NCBI RefSeq assembly: GCF_003259745.1
Contig: NZ_QLMC01000004.1
Span: 682,001 to 746,000 of the forward strand
Length of the DNA stretch: 64,000 nt
From: Larkinella arboricola
Lineage (GTDB): Bacteria > Bacteroidota > Bacteroidia > Cytophagales > Spirosomataceae
Reading direction: 5' to 3'
Below, piece after piece: positions 62,721-64,000 of this stretch; position 1 is the first letter of the stretch; each line of letters starts with the position of its first letter. The translations under genes were made by a program, and so were the position numbers. The notes under the pieces are model-generated. The model saw only the letters and a list, made by a program, of their open reading frames with translations. It searched no databases and was not told the DNA's origin.

Positions 62721-63638
62721 TTATACTTTTCGCCCGACTCCCTCGGCCCGCAGGACTTCCGTCGCGTGCTGGTAGCCCTGAACAATCAGTCGCCCAATGT
62801 CGTCGGAGGAGAATTTCATCAGGTTCAGGTACAGCGGCTCGTGGGGGCGGATAAGCGTCAGGCGCATGTCGTTGCCCCGGAGTTTCTCCCGCTCAATCCA
62901 GCGTTCGGCCCAGGCGATGTCGTTGTTGACGATCTGGTTAACGGTAATATCCTTCACCCGTTCGACGAGGTTCAGCAGGCTGCGGTAATTGAATTTTTCG
63001 GTGAAGATCCGCTTGGCGTGACAGGCTACACAGACCAGTTCGTCGGCTCCATCGTCGATGGCTTCCCGCAACGGAGCCACTTCCCGCAAACCGCCATCCA
63101 GAAACATTTTCTGGCGATCGCCACCGATGCAGACGGCGGGCATCAGAAACGGCAGCGAACTGCTGGCAATGACGTAATCCAGAATGCATTCGTCTTCGTT
63201 GGTAGCATATACCAGGTCGCCCTTAATAATATCAACGGCACCCACTTTCAGTTTGACGGGGCTGTTGATGAGGATGGGGAGTTTGATGTGGGTCCGGATC
63301 AGCGTTTGGAGCGGGGTGTTGTCCAGCAAGCCGTCGAAACGGCTCATGAGTGTGTTGTAGCCCATCATAATCCGCGACCGGATTTCGGCGACATCTTCGG
63401 GTTTGGTAATGTTCCGAATCCAGAATTCGATCAGTTGCCGCCCGGCTTTAGGCCAGTCAATGGCACCGTGTTCTGCGAATTGCTTTCCGGCTTCGTGCGC
63501 CAGAAAAACGGCATTCAGGCTGCCAACCGAGATACCGTAAATCGCTTCGGGTTCAAAACCGGCTTCCAGAATGGCCTGAATGGCTCCTGCCTGAAATGCG
63601 CCCTTCAGGGAGCCGCCCCCTAATACCAGTGCACGCAT
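62721..63638 (-). CDS. Patatin-like phospholipase family protein
   Basis: The 305-residue protein has the patatin oxyanion loop GGGSLKGAFQAG (7-18), nucleophile S37 in GISVGS and catalytic D181 in DGGLREVAPL. These three motifs define the Ser-Asp dyad lipases of the RssA/patatin family. No signal peptide is present; it probably acts on membrane lipids from the cytoplasm. It is divergent from the polyprenyl synthase gene. Confidence 0.94.
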   Translation of the reverse strand: MRALVLGGGSLKGAFQAGAIQAILEAGFEPEAIYGISVGSLNAVFLAHEAGKQFAEHGAIDWPKAGRQLIEFWIRNITKPEDVAEIRSRIMMGYNTLMSRFDGLLDNTPLQTLIRTHIKLPILINSPVKLKVGAVDIIKGDLVYATNEDECILDYVIASSSLPFLMPAVCIGGDRQKMFLDGGLREVAPLREAIDDGADELVCVACHAKRIFTEKFNYRSLLNLVERVKDITVNQIVNNDIAWAERWIEREKLRGNDMRLTLIRPHEPLYLNLMKFSSDDIGRLIVQGYQHATEVLRAEGVGRKV

Positions 63639-63731
63639 GGAACTTTTCTAGAGATAAATGATGAATACAGGGCTCAAATAACACCTTTCCGGGCAGCGTT
63701 CATACATCCTCACCCATAATTTTTTGAAGTT

Positions 63732-63765
63732 TTGTCCTGATGTTCACGTTTCGGTGGTATACTTG
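63732..63765 (+). promoter_or_regulatory. Promoter of the polyprenyl synthase gene
   Basis: TTG (63732-63734), 23 bases, then TATACTTG (63758-63765, one mismatch to TAnnTTTG) form a Bacteroidota promoter 45 bases before the start. Confidence 0.5.
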
Positions 63766-63809
63766 CGCCCTGAATACGGTCCGTCCAAGCTGACGGACTA
63801 GCTGCACTG

Positions 63810-64000
63810 ATGCCACTATCGATCCGGGACATACAAGCGCCGATTGCTGCCGAAATGGAGACATTTGAGCACAAATTCCGGCAGTTCATGAAAAGCGAAG
63901 TTATGTTGCTCGATCAGATCATGAACTATATTGTGCGCCGGAAAGGCAAGCAGCTCCGGCCAATGTTTGTTTTTCTGACGGCGGGCGTGTGCGGAACCAT
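63810..64000 (+). CDS. Polyprenyl synthetase family protein (3' partial)
   Basis: Only 63 residues are inside the window. They begin MPLSIRDIQAPIAAEMETFE and end with GKQLRPMFVFLTAGVCG. The G-K-x-L-R-P-x-x-x-F motif at about 47-56 is the isopentenyl diphosphate-binding GKxxRP site of trans-prenyl synthases (IspB type), which make the side chain of menaquinone. The aspartate-rich motifs lie beyond the edge. Truncated by the window, not by mutation. Confidence 0.85.
   Translation, partial: MPLSIRDIQAPIAAEMETFEHKFRQFMKSEVMLLDQIMNYIVRRKGKQLRPMFVFLTAGVCGT

Noticed and set aside
62715-63623. A 302-codon plus-strand frame opposite the patatin-like gene
   Set aside because: The minus-strand product has a full patatin dyad; the antisense frame shows no motif.

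Overview
This window looks like a chromosomal segment from a member of the Bacteroidota, most likely a Cytophagales bacterium related to Spirosoma, Larkinella or Rudanella. The evidence is Bacteroidota-type promoters (TTG, then TAnnTTTG) before several genes, a type IX secretion sorting domain, GSCFA, DUF3891 and DUF6624 family proteins, two Oar-like TonB-dependent receptors, and an Mrp protein without the CPxC motif. I saw no rRNA, tRNA, CRISPR array, insertion sequence or phage module. Gene assignments come from reading the translations; no database search was run.

Layout. 1-7.3 kb: a partial coiled-coil protein, the ribosomal operon rpsF-rpsR-rplI, then GSCFA protein, Mrp, NFU, an oversized D-Ala-D-Ala ligase and an SDR. 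7.3-10.4 kb (minus strand): pepT and prfC. 10.6-16.1 kb: a SixA-like phosphatase, a small membrane protein, a methyltransferase, a Tudor-like hypothetical, xerD (minus), then a tight aroQ / aminotransferase / MarC / MazG-like operon. 16.2-20.2 kb (minus): an OmpR-type two-component system and a solitary NuoL/HyfB-like membrane subunit. Matching arrays of GTTAAA at 11-bp spacing stand before the regulator gene and before the membrane gene. 20.9-34.8 kb: a stress and regulation island with YtxH proteins, an lmo0937-type peptide, a sigma-54 activator, three further response-regulator or kinase genes, small stress-type proteins, a Cys-rich copper-binding-type bundle, a pyridoxamine-oxidase-type stress protein, GlgX, a PA2169-type bundle and an OmpA lipoprotein. 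Its intergenic regions are AT-rich and enriched in the heptamer TGTAGAA.

34.8-45.8 kb: secreted beta-propeller protein, S9 peptidase, DUF6624 protein, a TetR-MFS pair with a visible operator, a GH130 enzyme coupled to an alpha/beta hydrolase, and a Tat-exported esterase-like protein. 45.9-50.2 kb: a 1050-residue NHL-repeat, T9SS-sorted surface protein downstream of an ECF sigma factor fused to a FecR-type anti-sigma N-domain. 50.3-54.5 kb: MBL hydrolase, RsmI-like methylase, nitroreductase, YbfF-like hydrolase and a SelD homologue that has lost its catalytic residues. 54.9-61.7 kb: two paralogous Oar-like TonB receptors. 61.8-64 kb: a glycerophosphodiesterase, a patatin-like phospholipase and the start of a polyprenyl synthase.

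The observations most worth following are the phased GTTAAA regulon of the two-component system, the degenerate SelD, the sigma/FecR fusion, and the shared intergenic motifs of the stress island.
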